Source of the DNA: Rhizobium sp. Leaf371 | GTDB taxonomy: Bacteria > Pseudomonadota > Alphaproteobacteria > Rhizobiales > Rhizobiaceae | Assembly: GCF_001424045.1 (NCBI RefSeq) | Contig: NZ_LMQB01000001.1 | Coordinates: forward strand, 594,083 to 658,082 | Length of the DNA: 64,000 bases | Direction of reading: 5' to 3' | In this document: piece after piece, positions 53,983 through 64,000 of the stretch | Layout: the number at the start of each line of letters is the position of its first letter | How positions within the stretch are numbered: the stretch's first letter is position 1 | Program-made: the position numbers and the translations under genes | Notes under the pieces: generated by a model | What the model was told of the DNA's origin: nothing | Database searches by the model: none | What the model saw: the letters and a program-made list of their open reading frames with translations, nothing else

Positions 53983-55683
53983 GTGGCTGGGCTTTTTACT
54001 TCGACATCCGACAAGGTCCTGGACGCGCTCGATCTTTCATTCGCCATCATCGAATTCGATCCCTCGGGGAAGATCCTGAAGGCGAACAAGAATTTCTGCG
54101 ATCTCATGGGCTATGCCGAGCGTGAGATCGTCGGGCAGAACCACCGGATCTTCGTCGATACGGACTATGCCGCGAGCGGCGACTATGCCGCTTTCTGGAA
54201 GAAGCTCCGGGATGGCACCTTCGTCTGCAGCGAATTCATGCGCATTGCGAAGGATGGCTCCGAGATCTTTATCCGCGGCAATTACAACCCGATCAAGAAC
54301 GCGTCCGGCAAGGTCGTGAAGGTCGTCAAATTCGCCAACGACATCACGGCGACGAAGCTTGCAGGCATGGATACCGGCGCCAAGATCGATGCGGTCTCGC
54401 GCGCTCAGGCGATGATCGAGTTCAAGCCGGACGGGACGATCATCACCGCCAACGACAATTTCCTGACGGCGCTCGGATACAGCCTCGGCGAAATCGCCGG
54501 CCGGCATCACAGCATGTTCGTCGATCCGGCGTACCGCGCGTCGGCCGCCTATACGGCGTTCTGGACAAAGCTGAACGCCGGCGAATTCGTGTCGGACGAG
54601 TTCATGCGGATCGGCAAGAACGGGCAGGCCGTCTTCATCCAGGCATCCTACAATCCGGTTTTCGATCTCAAAGGCCGGGTCATCAAGGTCGTGAAATTCG
54701 CAACCGATGTCACCGAGCGCGTCATGAACGTCGATCGCCTGGCGGACAGTCTCTCCAGGCTTGCCGAGGGCGATCTGAGCCAGCAGATCGAAAAGCCGTT
54801 CCTGCCGAGCCTCGACAAGCTGCGAACCGATTTCAACGCGGCCTGTCGCAAGCTTGAAACCGCCCTCAAGGCGGTCCGGACGAATGCGGAAGCGATCGCG
54901 TCGGGCGCAGACGAGGTGCGGACGTCGGCGGACGATCTCGCCCGCAGAACGGAACAGCAGGCCGCCTCCGTCGAGGAAACTGCGGCTGCGCTCGAACAGA
55001 TCACCACAACGGTCAAGGGGTCCAGCAAGCGTGCCGAAGGTGCCGGCGTTCTCGTCGGTCGCGCCAAGGAAAGTGCCGATCACTCCGGCGATGTCGTGCG
55101 CGAAGCCATTTCGGCGATGGACAAGATCGACAATTCCTCCCGCGAGATCGCCAATATCATCGGCGTCATCGACCAGATCGCGTTCCAGACCAATCTTCTG
55201 GCACTGAATGCCGGTGTCGAGGCTGCGCGTGCCGGAGAGGCGGGCAAGGGCTTTGCCGTCGTCGCACACGAGGTGCGGGAACTGGCGCAGCGGTCCGCCG
55301 GTGCGGCCAAGGAGATCAAGGCGCTCATCACCACGTCGAGCGCGCATGTCGAGAGCGGCGTGTCGCTCGTCAGCAAGGCCGGCGAAGCGCTGCAGACGAT
55401 TGCCGGCCATGTCCAGCACATCAACGAGGATATCAGGGCCATCGTCGAGGCGGCTCGGGAACAGTCGACCGCGCTCGGCGGGATCAACCAGGCCATCAAT
55501 ACGGTCGATCAGAGCACGCAGCAGAATGCGGCGATGGTCGAGCAACAGACGGCTGCGAGCCACGGCCTTGCCGAAGAAGCAAGCGCGCTCTTCCAGCTGC
55601 TGGAACAGTTCCGGTTCGACGACAAGAGTGCGCAGCGCGGAACCTCGACGCCGCGTGACGCCCGCAGCAGGTTCGCCGCCTGA
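53983..55683 (+). CDS. Cytoplasmic methyl-accepting chemotaxis protein with two PAS domains
   Basis: 566 residues from a GTG with GGGGAG upstream. There are two tandem, clearly related PAS domains (about 10-125 and 130-245), each ending VVKVVKFA-D-T. A HAMP-like linker (ADSLSRLAEGDLSQQIEKPF) and an MCP signalling domain follow, with the hairpin tip NLLALNAGVEAARAGEAGKGFAVVAHEVRELAQRSA in outline. No transmembrane helix is seen, so it is a soluble sensor of the BdlA/Aer2 kind, possibly sensing redox, oxygen or a metabolite. The C-terminus lacks a CheR-binding pentapeptide. Confidence 0.93.
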   Translation: MAGLFTSTSDKVLDALDLSFAIIEFDPSGKILKANKNFCDLMGYAEREIVGQNHRIFVDTDYAASGDYAAFWKKLRDGTFVCSEFMRIAKDGSEIFIRGNYNPIKNASGKVVKVVKFANDITATKLAGMDTGAKIDAVSRAQAMIEFKPDGTIITANDNFLTALGYSLGEIAGRHHSMFVDPAYRASAAYTAFWTKLNAGEFVSDEFMRIGKNGQAVFIQASYNPVFDLKGRVIKVVKFATDVTERVMNVDRLADSLSRLAEGDLSQQIEKPFLPSLDKLRTDFNAACRKLETALKAVRTNAEAIASGADEVRTSADDLARRTEQQAASVEETAAALEQITTTVKGSSKRAEGAGVLVGRAKESADHSGDVVREAISAMDKIDNSSREIANIIGVIDQIAFQTNLLALNAGVEAARAGEAGKGFAVVAHEVRELAQRSAGAAKEIKALITTSSAHVESGVSLVSKAGEALQTIAGHVQHINEDIRAIVEAAREQSTALGGINQAINTVDQSTQQNAAMVEQQTAASHGLAEEASALFQLLEQFRFDDKSAQRGTSTPRDARSRFAA

Positions 55684-55761
55684 TTAAGCGGCGTTCCCCG
55701 ACGCCTTCTCCATCTTCCAAAGGCTCCCTTCGCGATACCTGTCATTTCGACGCCAAAAATG

Positions 55762-55791
55762 TTGACAAAACAACAGATCATGGTCGAATAA
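55762..55791 (+). promoter_or_regulatory. Candidate promoter of the acid-sugar kinase gene
   Basis: TTGACA (55762-55767) is a perfect -35 box, followed by 18 bases and GAATAA (55786-55791). It lies just upstream of the kinase ribosome binding site. Flanking GTTGACAA and GATGACAAC give weak dyad character. Confidence 0.6.
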
Positions 55792-55821
55792 AGATGACAA
55801 CTTATTGCGGAGGCCGTCATC

Positions 55822-56850
55822 TTGCTGGTCATACTTGCCGACGATCTCACAGGCACGCTCGATGCCGCCGCGCCGTTTGCCGCGCGGGGCCTGACTGTCG
55901 AGGTCGCCCTCGTTCCCGCTGCTATCCCCGAGGCCCTGGCAGACAGCCCTGACGTCCTGTCGATCAACGTCCAGTCGCGCGAAGTCGGGGCGGAGGCTGC
56001 GCAGGGGGCGACGCGGACCATTCTGGCTGCCCTGCCTGCCGGAGTCGTGCTCTTCAAGAAGGTCGATTCGCGCCTGAAGGGCCATATCGCCGCCGAGCTC
56101 GACGTGACGCCCTTTCGCACTGCTTTGGTGGCGCCGGCGATCCCGGATTTCGGCCGCGTCGTCATGAACGGAGAGGTCCGGGGCTTCGGCGTCGATGTGC
56201 CGATCCCGATCGCCGACCGTCTCGGCGTCCATGCCGGGAAAGCGCGGATTCCGGAGACCGCCGATATGGCCGGGATGGCGGCGCAGCTCGATGCGGCGCT
56301 GGCGGAGGGCGTCGATCTCCTGGTTGGTGCGCGCGGACTGGCCGAGGCCCTGGCCATGCGCATGACCGGACACGTGCCGGCGCGGGCCGCGACGATCCCG
56401 GCCGGACCCGGCCTCTTCGTCATCGGCTCGCGTGATCCGATCACGCTTGCACAGATCGACCATCTCCGCGCCCGCCATGCACCGGCCTATCGCGCGGCGC
56501 CCAATGGACGCCCGGCCTCCCGAGGCGTCGAGGGCGCGTTCCTCACGCTCGTTCAGGCCGTGCCCGGCGAGCAGGACATTTCGTCCGCTGACGTGGCGCT
56601 GCATCTGGCCGCCGGCGTCTTTCCGGAGTTGATGCCGGCGTCTGCCACGCTGGTGCTTTCGGGCGGGGCGACGGCGGAAGCGGTTCTGGCGCGGATGGGG
56701 ATCCATCGGTTCCGCCTGCTCGGCGAATGCCTGCCGGGGCTTGGCGTTGCTTTTGCGAACGGGCATTGCATTATCGCGAAATCCGGCGGTTTCGGCGGCG
56801 CGGAAACTCTAAGCGAGATCGCGGCCCAGATGCTTCGCGACGGGGGTTGA
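55822..56850 (+). CDS. DUF1537 four-carbon acid-sugar kinase family protein
   Basis: 342 residues from a TTG with GGAGG 8 bases upstream. N-terminal ADDLTGTLDAAAPFA and FKKVDSRLKGHIAAEL are the sugar-binding motifs of DUF1537. LVLSGGATAEAVL and FGGAETL form the C-terminal ATP-binding part. Characterised members (OtnK, DtnK, LtnK, DenK) phosphorylate 3-oxotetronates, threonates or erythronates. It is about 80 residues shorter than typical OtnK. The PdxA2-type dehydrogenase on the facing operon is the known partner for D-threonate or D-erythronate type pathways. Confidence 0.88.
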   Translation: MLVILADDLTGTLDAAAPFAARGLTVEVALVPAAIPEALADSPDVLSINVQSREVGAEAAQGATRTILAALPAGVVLFKKVDSRLKGHIAAELDVTPFRTALVAPAIPDFGRVVMNGEVRGFGVDVPIPIADRLGVHAGKARIPETADMAGMAAQLDAALAEGVDLLVGARGLAEALAMRMTGHVPARAATIPAGPGLFVIGSRDPITLAQIDHLRARHAPAYRAAPNGRPASRGVEGAFLTLVQAVPGEQDISSADVALHLAAGVFPELMPASATLVLSGGATAEAVLARMGIHRFRLLGECLPGLGVAFANGHCIIAKSGGFGGAETLSEIAAQMLRDGG

Positions 56851-56853
56851 GGA

Positions 56854-57549
56854 ATGGGACTGGAAGCGGGAACGACACGCAAGAGCCTCGGCGACGTCGT
56901 CTTCGAGCGGATGCACCGTGCCATCAAGTCGGGCGCCTACCAGCCGGACGAGCGCCTGCCGACGGAGCATGATCTGGCGGCGGAGTTCGAAGTGTCCCGG
57001 CCGATCATCCGCGAGGCGCTGCGGCGGCTGCGGGAGCAGGGCCTGATCTATTCGCGCCGGGGTGCGGGAAGCTTCGTGCGGGCGCTGGGGTTGAAGGAGC
57101 CGCTCGGGTTCGGGCAGCTCGAAAACGTCGCCGATCTCTTGAACTGCTACGAGTTTCGCCTGACGCTCGAGCCGGCGGCGGCGAGTGCGGCTGCCGCGCG
57201 GCACACGGAGGCGAGCCTGACGGCCATCCGTCAGGCTCTCGAATTGATGCGGGACGCCACCAACCGGCAGTCCCATCGCGTCGATGCGGATTTCGAGTTC
57301 CATCTCGCGATCGCCCGCGCGGCGCGCAATTCCTATTTCTCGACCGCCATGGAGGCCCTGAAGGAGCATATCGCCGTGGGCATGAAATTCCACGGCGCCT
57401 CGGTCAAGCGCGACAGCGCCGGGCTTGCCCGCGTGTTCGGCGAGCACGAGGCGATCGCCAAGGCGATCGCGTCCGGCGATGGTCCGCTTGCGGGCGAGTT
57501 GATGCGGGAGCATCTGACCGGGTCGCGCGAGCGGCTGTTTCCGAACTGA
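56854..57549 (+). CDS. FadR-type GntR transcriptional regulator
   Basis: 231 residues, starting 3 bases after the kinase stop. The winged helix is VVFERMHRAIKSGAYQPDERLPTEHDLAAEFEVSRPIIREALRRLREQGLIYSRRGAGSFV in outline. An FCD domain with DADFEFHLAIARAARN and GEHEAIAKAIASGD follows. It is co-transcribed with the kinase and so is the natural regulator of the catabolic cluster, with an acid-sugar effector inferred. Confidence 0.92.
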   Translation: MGLEAGTTRKSLGDVVFERMHRAIKSGAYQPDERLPTEHDLAAEFEVSRPIIREALRRLREQGLIYSRRGAGSFVRALGLKEPLGFGQLENVADLLNCYEFRLTLEPAAASAAAARHTEASLTAIRQALELMRDATNRQSHRVDADFEFHLAIARAARNSYFSTAMEALKEHIAVGMKFHGASVKRDSAGLARVFGEHEAIAKAIASGDGPLAGELMREHLTGSRERLFPN

Positions 57550-57582
57550 CGCCAGACAAGTCTTGATCTTCGGTCACAGGTT

Positions 57583-57626
57583 CGCCCCCGAAATCGACGC
57601 CGATGTCAGGGGCTATGTCGGGGGCG
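57583..57626. terminator. Inverted repeat between convergent GntR and alcohol dehydrogenase genes
   Basis: CGCCCCCGA (57583-57591) pairs with TCGGGGGCG (57618-57626), 9 bp with a 26-base loop. There is no T-run. It may mark the end of both converging transcripts. Confidence 0.35.
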
Positions 57627-57654
57627 ATATCTGGGCGTCGCGCTCCGTGGCCGG

Positions 57655-58784
57655 TCAGTAGGCGGCGCGGTAGATCGCCAGGACATCCTCGACGCTCATG
57701 TCGATCGGATTGTTGTCCATCAGGCGGCGGTTGGCATGGGCGTCGGATGCGTAGATCGGCAGATCCGCCTCCGTGGCGCCGTGCGCGCGCAGCGACATCT
57801 CGATGCCGAGATTGCGACAGAAGATGTGCGCCTGACGCAGGAGGTCGTCCTGCGACAGCCGTTCGCCCGCGCCGAGGCCGAGGGCTTGCGCGACCTCCGC
57901 GGATTTCTCGGCTGCGACCGGCTGGTTGAAGGCGAGGACCTGCGGGAAGATGATGGCGTTCGCCAGACCGTGCGGCAGGCGGAGCCGGGTTCCGAGCGGA
58001 TAGGCGATGGCATGACCGGCGGCGGTGTTGACTGGCCCGAGGCAGATGCCGCCGTAATAGGAGGCGAGCATCATGCCCTCGCGGGCTTCGGTATCCGTGC
58101 CGTCGCGCACGGCGCGGGCGAGGAACCGTCCGACGAGGCCGAAACCCATGCGGGCGAAGCCGTCGATCATTGGATGGGCGCGGCGGTTGGTGAAGGCCTC
58201 GACGCAGTGCGCCATGGCATCGACGCCGGTGGCAGCCGTCACGGCCGGTGGTACGGAGTAGGTGAGTTCCGGATCGAGCACGGCGACATCGGCGATCAGA
58301 TGCGGGCTTTCCACCGCGATCTTGTTGCCCTTCTCCGGGTCGGTGATCAGCGAGCGGATGCCGGCTTCCGATCCCGTGCCGGCGGTGGTCGCGACCTGCA
58401 CGAGGCGCGTGCGGCGTCCGGCGACTTTGTTCGGCCCGGCAACATCGGCGAGCGTCTGGTCGCCATCCCAGAGCGCGGCCACGAGCTTGGCGACGTCGAG
58501 AACCGAGCCGCCGCCGAGGCCGACGATCAAATCCGGACGGCAGCTGCGCGCAGCCTCGATCGCGGCGTTCAGCGTGGCGATATCGGGCTCGCCGGGAATG
58601 GCGTCGAAAACAGTGATGCGGCCCTTCAGTTGCAGCCGGTCGATGAAACCGGCGGTGATCGGGGTGGCGATGACCAGCACGGAGGCCGCATCCGCGGCCC
58701 AGCCGCCGACCTCGCGAATGGTGCCGGCGCCGACGATGAGGCGGCGCGGCTGGTGAAGGGTGATGGGAGCGATCGCCATGGCGG

Positions 58785-58788
<4 letters not shown>
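57655..58788 (-). CDS. Iron-containing (group III) alcohol dehydrogenase
   Basis: 377 residues. The NAD-binding motif is GGGSVLD (92-98). Metal ligands are Asp190 and His194 ([11 protein letters not shown]), His in [11 protein letters not shown], and His in [14 protein letters not shown]. The start at 58788 forms ATGA with the PdxA2 stop, and ATG 58779 is an alternative. It would oxidise or reduce a polyol or hydroxy-acid intermediate. It is the third gene of the minus-strand operon sialidase-like, PdxA2, dehydrogenase. Confidence 0.9.
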
Positions 58789-59746
<958 letters not shown>

Positions 59747-59750
<4 letters not shown>

Positions 59751-60943
59751 GAAACTCTCCGTCCAGCCGCACTGTCCCAGCCGGGAGCCAGGCGGACATG
59801 TTTGATCGCGCGACGATGATAGGTGTAGGCGAGATGCAGCGTCCCGTCCGGCTCTTCGAGCAGCCAGGGATAGGACATCTCCTTGTTGCGGCCGTCGATG
59901 GAATCGTTCGAGAGGCACGTGCCCGGTCCCGCTTCGATGACGATCCTTTCCGGGAAGGTCAGGCCGTCATCGCTCGACAGGCACAATGCCACCGGTGCGC
60001 GGGGCACGCCCCAGATCGGCACGCAGCCGCCGGTCGGGTCCGCGTCCGGCCGGTCGTCGGATTCGCCAAGCTCGTCATAGAGCGATGCACGGCGTTCCGG
60101 CGATTGCTCCGCATTGATAGGGTTGCAGATGATGGCGAGCCGGCCATCGCGCAGGCGGGTGGCGGCGATGGAGGAATTGTTGTTCGGCACATCGGTCGGG
60201 GCCGGCGGCGACCATGTGCGGCCACCGTCCACCGTTTCCGTGCGGTAGATGAAATCCGCCTGGCGACGGCGGAAGAAGGCGGCGTAGCGATTTTCTCCCA
60301 GAATGACGGGCCCGAGATGGACGCAGCCGATGGAGGCGTCGATATCCTGCAGGCGCCAGGTGCCCCCGCCATCTTCCGAGATCGCGACGGCTCCGGTGTC
60401 GTGACTGCCGTTCCATTTCTGGTTCGGCCGCTGGATGCAGCGGAAGATCGGCAGCAGCCAGGCGCCGTCCGTTCTGACGACGATGCCGGCGCGCACGAAG
60501 CAGCCGCGGGGCAGGTCGAGATAGCGTCCGCCCGGTGCGCTCAGACCATGCGGGTCGGTTTCGTCGCGCAGAACCTCGACCATGCGGATGCGGCATTCGT
60601 CCTGGTTTCCGGAGGGCTGCGAGGTGTGGAACAACCAGAGCCTGCCGTCCGGCGCGGCGAAGAACATCGGGTTCTGTTCGGAATGGGCGGGGTCGTTGCT
60701 CAGTTGCTGGGGCGGGCCCCATTGCGATGCGCCCTTCTGAAGGACGCAGGCAAAGATGGAAATGTCCGACTTGCCTTCCAGCGTTCCGCCGAACCAGGCG
60801 CAGACGAGCGCGCCGTCTGCAAGCCTGTGCAGGAAGGCGGCGTGATTCTGGATCATCGGCGAGGAGAGCAGGGCTTCCTCCCGTCCTGAGGCCACGGACG
60901 CAAGGGCTCCGCTCATGCCGCGGGCGATTTCTTCGGGATTCAT
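59747..60943 (-). CDS. Sialidase-like six-bladed beta-propeller (BNR/Asp-box) protein
   Basis: 398 residues from ATG 60943 with GGAGGA 4 bases upstream (earlier in-frame ATGs at 60955 and 60970). Three Asp-boxes are visible: SEDGGGTW (189-196), TVDGGRTW (237-244) and SSDDGLTF (323-330). The start region [32 protein letters not shown] is typical of BNR_2 sialidase-like proteins. There is no signal peptide, so it should act in the cytoplasm on an imported compound. True sialidase activity is unproven. It heads the operon with PdxA2 and the alcohol dehydrogenase. Confidence 0.82.
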
Positions 60944-61261
60944 CTTGTCCTCCATCGCCTCAAAAGCCATGGAAATTTTTGAGTTGTCAAGTTTTACGAT
61001 GTTAGTGCGCGTTGATTTCGATATGTTCTAAAATACCATAATACTGTAATTGCTGTTTATTTTTGAAATTAATTTTTTGATCGAAATGACATTCGAAATT
61101 AATTTGACAAAGTCGTGGTGAGGTCCGATGGTATGGGCAGCCTTAGCGGGAGGATGCTCGGGACGAGGATCATCGCCGACCGGACGTTTGGAGCGGCAGC
61201 GCGACACCCGTGCCTTGAGAGGCCGGCGTCGCGATCAATGGATAAAAGGGAGGAGACTATC
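60944..61261. promoter_or_regulatory. AT-rich divergent control region of the catabolic cluster
   Basis: 318 bases between the sialidase-like operon and the ABC importer. From 60970 to 61110 it is strikingly AT-rich. GAAATTAATTT occurs twice, at 61065-61075 and 61095-61105, exactly 30 bases apart. TTGACA at 61104-61109 suits a rightward -35 box, and CTTGACAA on the minus strand at 60991-60984 a leftward one. No clear -10 boxes are seen. The repeats are candidate operators for the FadR-type regulator. Confidence 0.5.
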
Positions 61262-62761
61262 GTGAAGAAAACACTGATTCTCGGCGCGCTGATGTTGTGC
61301 ACCGCCTTGACGCCGGCATTTGCCGCGTCCGGCCCGATCAAGATCGTGCTGGCCGAAGAGGCCGACCTGCTGGAACCCTGCATGGCGACCCGCTCGAATA
61401 TCGGCCGCGTCATCATGCAGAATGTCAGCGAGACGCTGACCGAGCTCGACGTTCGCGGCCAGCAGGGCATCAAGCCGCGTCTGGCGGAGAAGTGGGAGCA
61501 GAACGCGGACGGCTCGTGGCGCTTTCACCTGCGCCAGGGCGTGAAGTTTTCGGACGGCACCGCCTTCGATGCCAAGGATGTGAAGCACAGCTTCGACCGC
61601 ATCATGAGCGACAAGAACGCCTGCGAATCCCGCCGCTACTTCGGCGGCATGAAGATCGAGGCGAAGATCGTCGACGAGAACACGGTCGATTTTACCGCCG
61701 ATCCGGTCCAGCCGATCCTGCCGCTCCTGATGTCGCTCGTCACCATCGTTCCCGAGGAGACGCCGCTCGAGTTCATCCGCGAGCCGGTCGGCACCGGGCC
61801 CTACAAGCTCTCTAACTGGACGCCGGGCCAGCAGATCGTGCTGACCGCGCGCGACGACTACTGGGGTGCGAAGCCCGACGTCACCGAGGCGACCTATCTG
61901 TTCCGTGCCGATCCCTCCGTCCGCGCCGCCATGGTGCAGGCCGGCGAGGCGGACCTTGCGCCGTCGATCTCGCAGCTCGAAGCGACGAATGCCGCAACCG
62001 ACCTGTCCTATCTCGACAGCGAGACCGTCTATCTCCGCATCGACCACAATATCCCGCCGCTCTCCGACGTTCGCGTCCGCCGCGCGCTCAACATCGCCAT
62101 CGATCGGCAGGCGTTCCTCGGCACCCTTGTTCCGGAAAGTGCGGTTCTCGCCACGGCCATCGTGCCGCCGACGACGCTCGGCTGGAACCCGGATGTCAAG
62201 CAGTTCCCGTTCGATCCGGACGGCGCCAAGAAGCTTCTCGCCGAAGCCAAGGCTGACGGCGTGCCGGTCGAGACCCCGATCGAGATCATCGCCCGCTCGG
62301 CAAACTTCCCGAACGTCACGGAAATCATGGAAGCCATCCAGGGTCAGCTTCAGGATGTCGGCTTCAAGATCAACCTGAAGTTCGTCGAGGTGGCCGAACA
62401 CGAACAGTACTATTCCAAGCCTTTCAAGGAAGGCCGTGGACCGCAGATCGTCGCCGCGATGCACGACAATTCGAAGGGCGATCCGTCGTTCTCGATGTTC
62501 TTCAAATACGCGACCGAGGGCACGCAGTCCGGCTTCTCGGACCCGAAGGTCGATGACCTGATCAAGCGCGCGTCCGCGGCCGTCGGCGACGAGCGTGCCA
62601 AGCTCTGGTCCGAGGTGATCGCCTACTTGCATGACGATGTGGTGGCCGACGTGCTGCTCTTCCACATGGTCGGCTTTGCCCGGGTTTCCGAGCGTCTAGA
62701 ATTCACGCCGACGATCGCCACGAACTCGACGCTCCAGCTGTCCGAGATCAAGATCAAATAA
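61262..62761 (+). CDS. ABC transporter substrate-binding protein (family 5, peptide/sugar type)
   Basis: 499 residues from a GTG with GGGAGGAG 6 bases upstream. The signal peptide is KKTLILGALMLCTALTPAFA, cleaved about residue 21. The SBP_bac_5 fold follows: RLAEKWEQNADGSWRFHLRQGVKFSDGTAF, VGTGPYKLSNWTPGQQIVL, VRRALNIAIDRQAFL in outline. The family binds peptides, nickel, opines, oligosaccharides or other solutes. Cluster context suggests a sugar-acid conjugate rather than a peptide. Permease genes follow. Confidence 0.92.
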   Translation: MKKTLILGALMLCTALTPAFAASGPIKIVLAEEADLLEPCMATRSNIGRVIMQNVSETLTELDVRGQQGIKPRLAEKWEQNADGSWRFHLRQGVKFSDGTAFDAKDVKHSFDRIMSDKNACESRRYFGGMKIEAKIVDENTVDFTADPVQPILPLLMSLVTIVPEETPLEFIREPVGTGPYKLSNWTPGQQIVLTARDDYWGAKPDVTEATYLFRADPSVRAAMVQAGEADLAPSISQLEATNAATDLSYLDSETVYLRIDHNIPPLSDVRVRRALNIAIDRQAFLGTLVPESAVLATAIVPPTTLGWNPDVKQFPFDPDGAKKLLAEAKADGVPVETPIEIIARSANFPNVTEIMEAIQGQLQDVGFKINLKFVEVAEHEQYYSKPFKEGRGPQIVAAMHDNSKGDPSFSMFFKYATEGTQSGFSDPKVDDLIKRASAAVGDERAKLWSEVIAYLHDDVVADVLLFHMVGFARVSERLEFTPTIATNSTLQLSEIKIK

Positions 62762-62858
62762 GACACCGTTGCGGGCGCTCCGGCGCCCGCAGCCGAGGTT
62801 GCGGCGGCGGCGGGATGATCCCGCCGCCCTTGCCGCAGGACTTACTGGCGAGGATGCC

Positions 62859-63773
62859 ATGCTCAGCTTCATTCGAAAACGCGCCGTCGCCAGCCTGATC
62901 TCCCTCGTCGGATTGATCGTGATGGTGTTCTTCCTGTCGCGCCTGACAGGCGATCCCGCGGCCCTCTTTCTCCCCGTCGAAGCATCCGCCGAGCTGAAGC
63001 AGCAATTCCGCGAGCTGCATGGCCTCAACGATCCCCTGCTGGTGCAGTTTGCCAACTATGTCGGCGATGTCGTCACCGGCGATTTCGGCGAATCGCTGCG
63101 CAAGGCGCGCCCCGCACTCGACGTTGTGCTCGAAGCCTTCGTCTGGACGCTGTGGCTGGCCACCATCACCATGACTCTCGTCACCGGCGCGGCCATCCTC
63201 GTCGGCTCGCTTGCCGCGTTCCGGGCGGGCGGTTTTTTCGACCGGTTCTCCTCGGTCGTCTCTCTCATCGGCGCGTCGGTGCCGGATTTCTGGCTGGCGA
63301 TCGTCGCCATCGTCGTCTTCTCGGTCAATCTCGCCTGGCTGCCGACGTCGGGCACCGGCTCGATCTGGCACTGGATCCTGCCGATCTGCGTGCTGTTCGT
63401 GCGCCCTTTCGGCATCATCGTGCAGATCGTGCGTGGCTCGATGATCGGCGCGCTGTCGTCCGCCTATGTCAAGACGGCGCGGGCCAAGGGCGTGAAGTCG
63501 GGCCCGATCATCTTCATCCACGCGCTGCGCAACGCCATGCTGCCGATCATCACGGTCATCGGCGATCAGGCGGCGAGCCTCTTGAACGGCGCGGTGATCG
63601 TCGAGACGATCTTCGGCTTTCCCGGGGTCGGCAAGCTGATGATCGACAGCATCCTGCAGCGGGACTTCAACGTCGTGCTCGCTGCGATCCTCGTGACCGC
63701 GCTCGCGATCTTCCTCATGAACCTGTTGATCGACCTCGCTTACGCGCTGCTCGATCCGCGCATCCGGCATTGA
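62859..63773 (+). CDS. ABC transporter permease (DppB-like)
   Basis: 304 residues with GAGGA before ATG 62859. Six membrane helices are expected. The ATPase-contact EAA loop is AYVKTARAKGVKSGPIIFIHALRNAMLPIIT in outline, and the N-terminal FIRKRAVASLISLVGLIVMVFFLSRLTGDPA is typical of the first permease of family-5 importers. The frame opens earlier at 62769 without homology. Confidence 0.93.
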   Translation: MLSFIRKRAVASLISLVGLIVMVFFLSRLTGDPAALFLPVEASAELKQQFRELHGLNDPLLVQFANYVGDVVTGDFGESLRKARPALDVVLEAFVWTLWLATITMTLVTGAAILVGSLAAFRAGGFFDRFSSVVSLIGASVPDFWLAIVAIVVFSVNLAWLPTSGTGSIWHWILPICVLFVRPFGIIVQIVRGSMIGALSSAYVKTARAKGVKSGPIIFIHALRNAMLPIITVIGDQAASLLNGAVIVETIFGFPGVGKLMIDSILQRDFNVVLAAILVTALAIFLMNLLIDLAYALLDPRIRH

Positions 63774-63783
63774 GGCGCAGACC

Positions 63784-64000
63784 ATGACACTCCAGACCAT
63801 CGACGCGCCGCTCCTGGAAGAGCCTTCCTTTCTCAAGCGCATGGGCCGCATGCTGTGGGCCGACAAGTTCGCGCTTTGCGCCGCCATCTTCCTCCTCGTC
63901 ATCCTGTTGCTGGCCATCATCGGTCCGCACTGGATGGGAGATCTCGCGACCAAGCAGAACCTGCGCGGCCGCAATGCCGCGCCGTTCGACTGGAGCCGCG
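63784..64000 (+). CDS. ABC transporter permease (DppC-like), truncated by window end
   Basis: The first 72 residues are seen, beginning MTLQTIDAPLLEEPSFLKRM, then one helix (LCAAIFLLVILLLAIIGPHW). The start is 10 bases after the upstream permease, as expected for the second permease of a peptide-type importer. The ATPase genes should follow outside the window. Confidence 0.85.
   Translation, partial: MTLQTIDAPLLEEPSFLKRMGRMLWADKFALCAAIFLLVILLLAIIGPHWMGDLATKQNLRGRNAAPFDWSR

Overview
The window looks like chromosome from an alphaproteobacterium of the order Hyphomicrobiales (Rhizobiales), most likely family Rhizobiaceae. Four things point there. The DNA is GC-rich, with strong third-position GC that opens long meaningless frames on the antisense strands. 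A circularly permuted, two-piece tmRNA gene carries the tag ANDNYAEARLAA, which is known from rhizobia. The neighbourhood sspB / thyA-folA / hflK-hflC / degP / serB / miaA / ilvB-ilvN / ilvC is familiar from rhizobial chromosomes. Small rhizobial families (DUF4169, DUF2778) are also present. The genus cannot be fixed from the sequence alone.

Layout. 1-4.4 kb: end of an unknown gene, creA, a YeeE/YedE sulfur transporter, a DUF2778 (Tlde1-like) transpeptidase and a spermidine-synthase-like methyltransferase. 4.4-7.0 kb: uvrD on the minus strand, with two repeat-like in-frame segments. 7.2-11.6 kb: a two-gene RND efflux operon. 11.8-17.2 kb: a D-lactate-dehydrogenase-type flavoprotein and a giant AsmA protein. 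17.3-19.0 kb: RHH and DUF4169 proteins, sspB and ssrA, all on the minus strand, so tmRNA and the adaptor that delivers tmRNA-tagged proteins to ClpXP lie side by side. 19.1-31.2 kb: transglutaminase, thyA-folA, hflK-hflC with a good promoter and terminator, an ACT protein, degP, GNAT-serB, miaA and a HerA-like ATPase.

31.3-34.7 kb is the branched-chain acetolactate synthase locus. A sigma70-type promoter, an 18-residue leader peptide rich in Ile/Leu/Val codons and an intrinsic terminator precede ilvB. A second terminator follows ilvB. A VapBC-type toxin-antitoxin pair then separates ilvB from ilvN. 34.8-43.8 kb is a mix of oxidoreductases, a RecD-like helicase, pdxJ, a membrane-anchored regulator-like protein, and regulator/enzyme pairs read divergently (HxlR with an NmrA-like reductase; Lrp with a racemase). 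44-47.5 kb holds TetR-ilvC, an unannotated 32-residue membrane peptide gene and an aminotransferase. 47.6-52.7 kb holds a SHOCT protein, an aldo/keto reductase and an EEP-NUDIX-PhzF run.

After tRNA-Lys(CTT) at 52.8 kb the content looks accessory. There is a GntR regulator with a repeated 12-mer on both sides, and a cytoplasmic PAS-PAS chemoreceptor. Then comes a catabolic cluster: DUF1537 (acid-sugar kinase), a FadR-type regulator, an iron alcohol dehydrogenase, PdxA2, a sialidase-like beta-propeller without a signal peptide, and the start of a family-5 ABC importer cut by the window end. DUF1537 plus PdxA2 is the known core of four-carbon acid-sugar degradation. Its combination here with a cytoplasmic sialidase-like protein and a peptide-type ABC importer is the strongest candidate for an undescribed pathway. 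No CRISPR array, insertion sequence, prophage gene or rRNA was seen.
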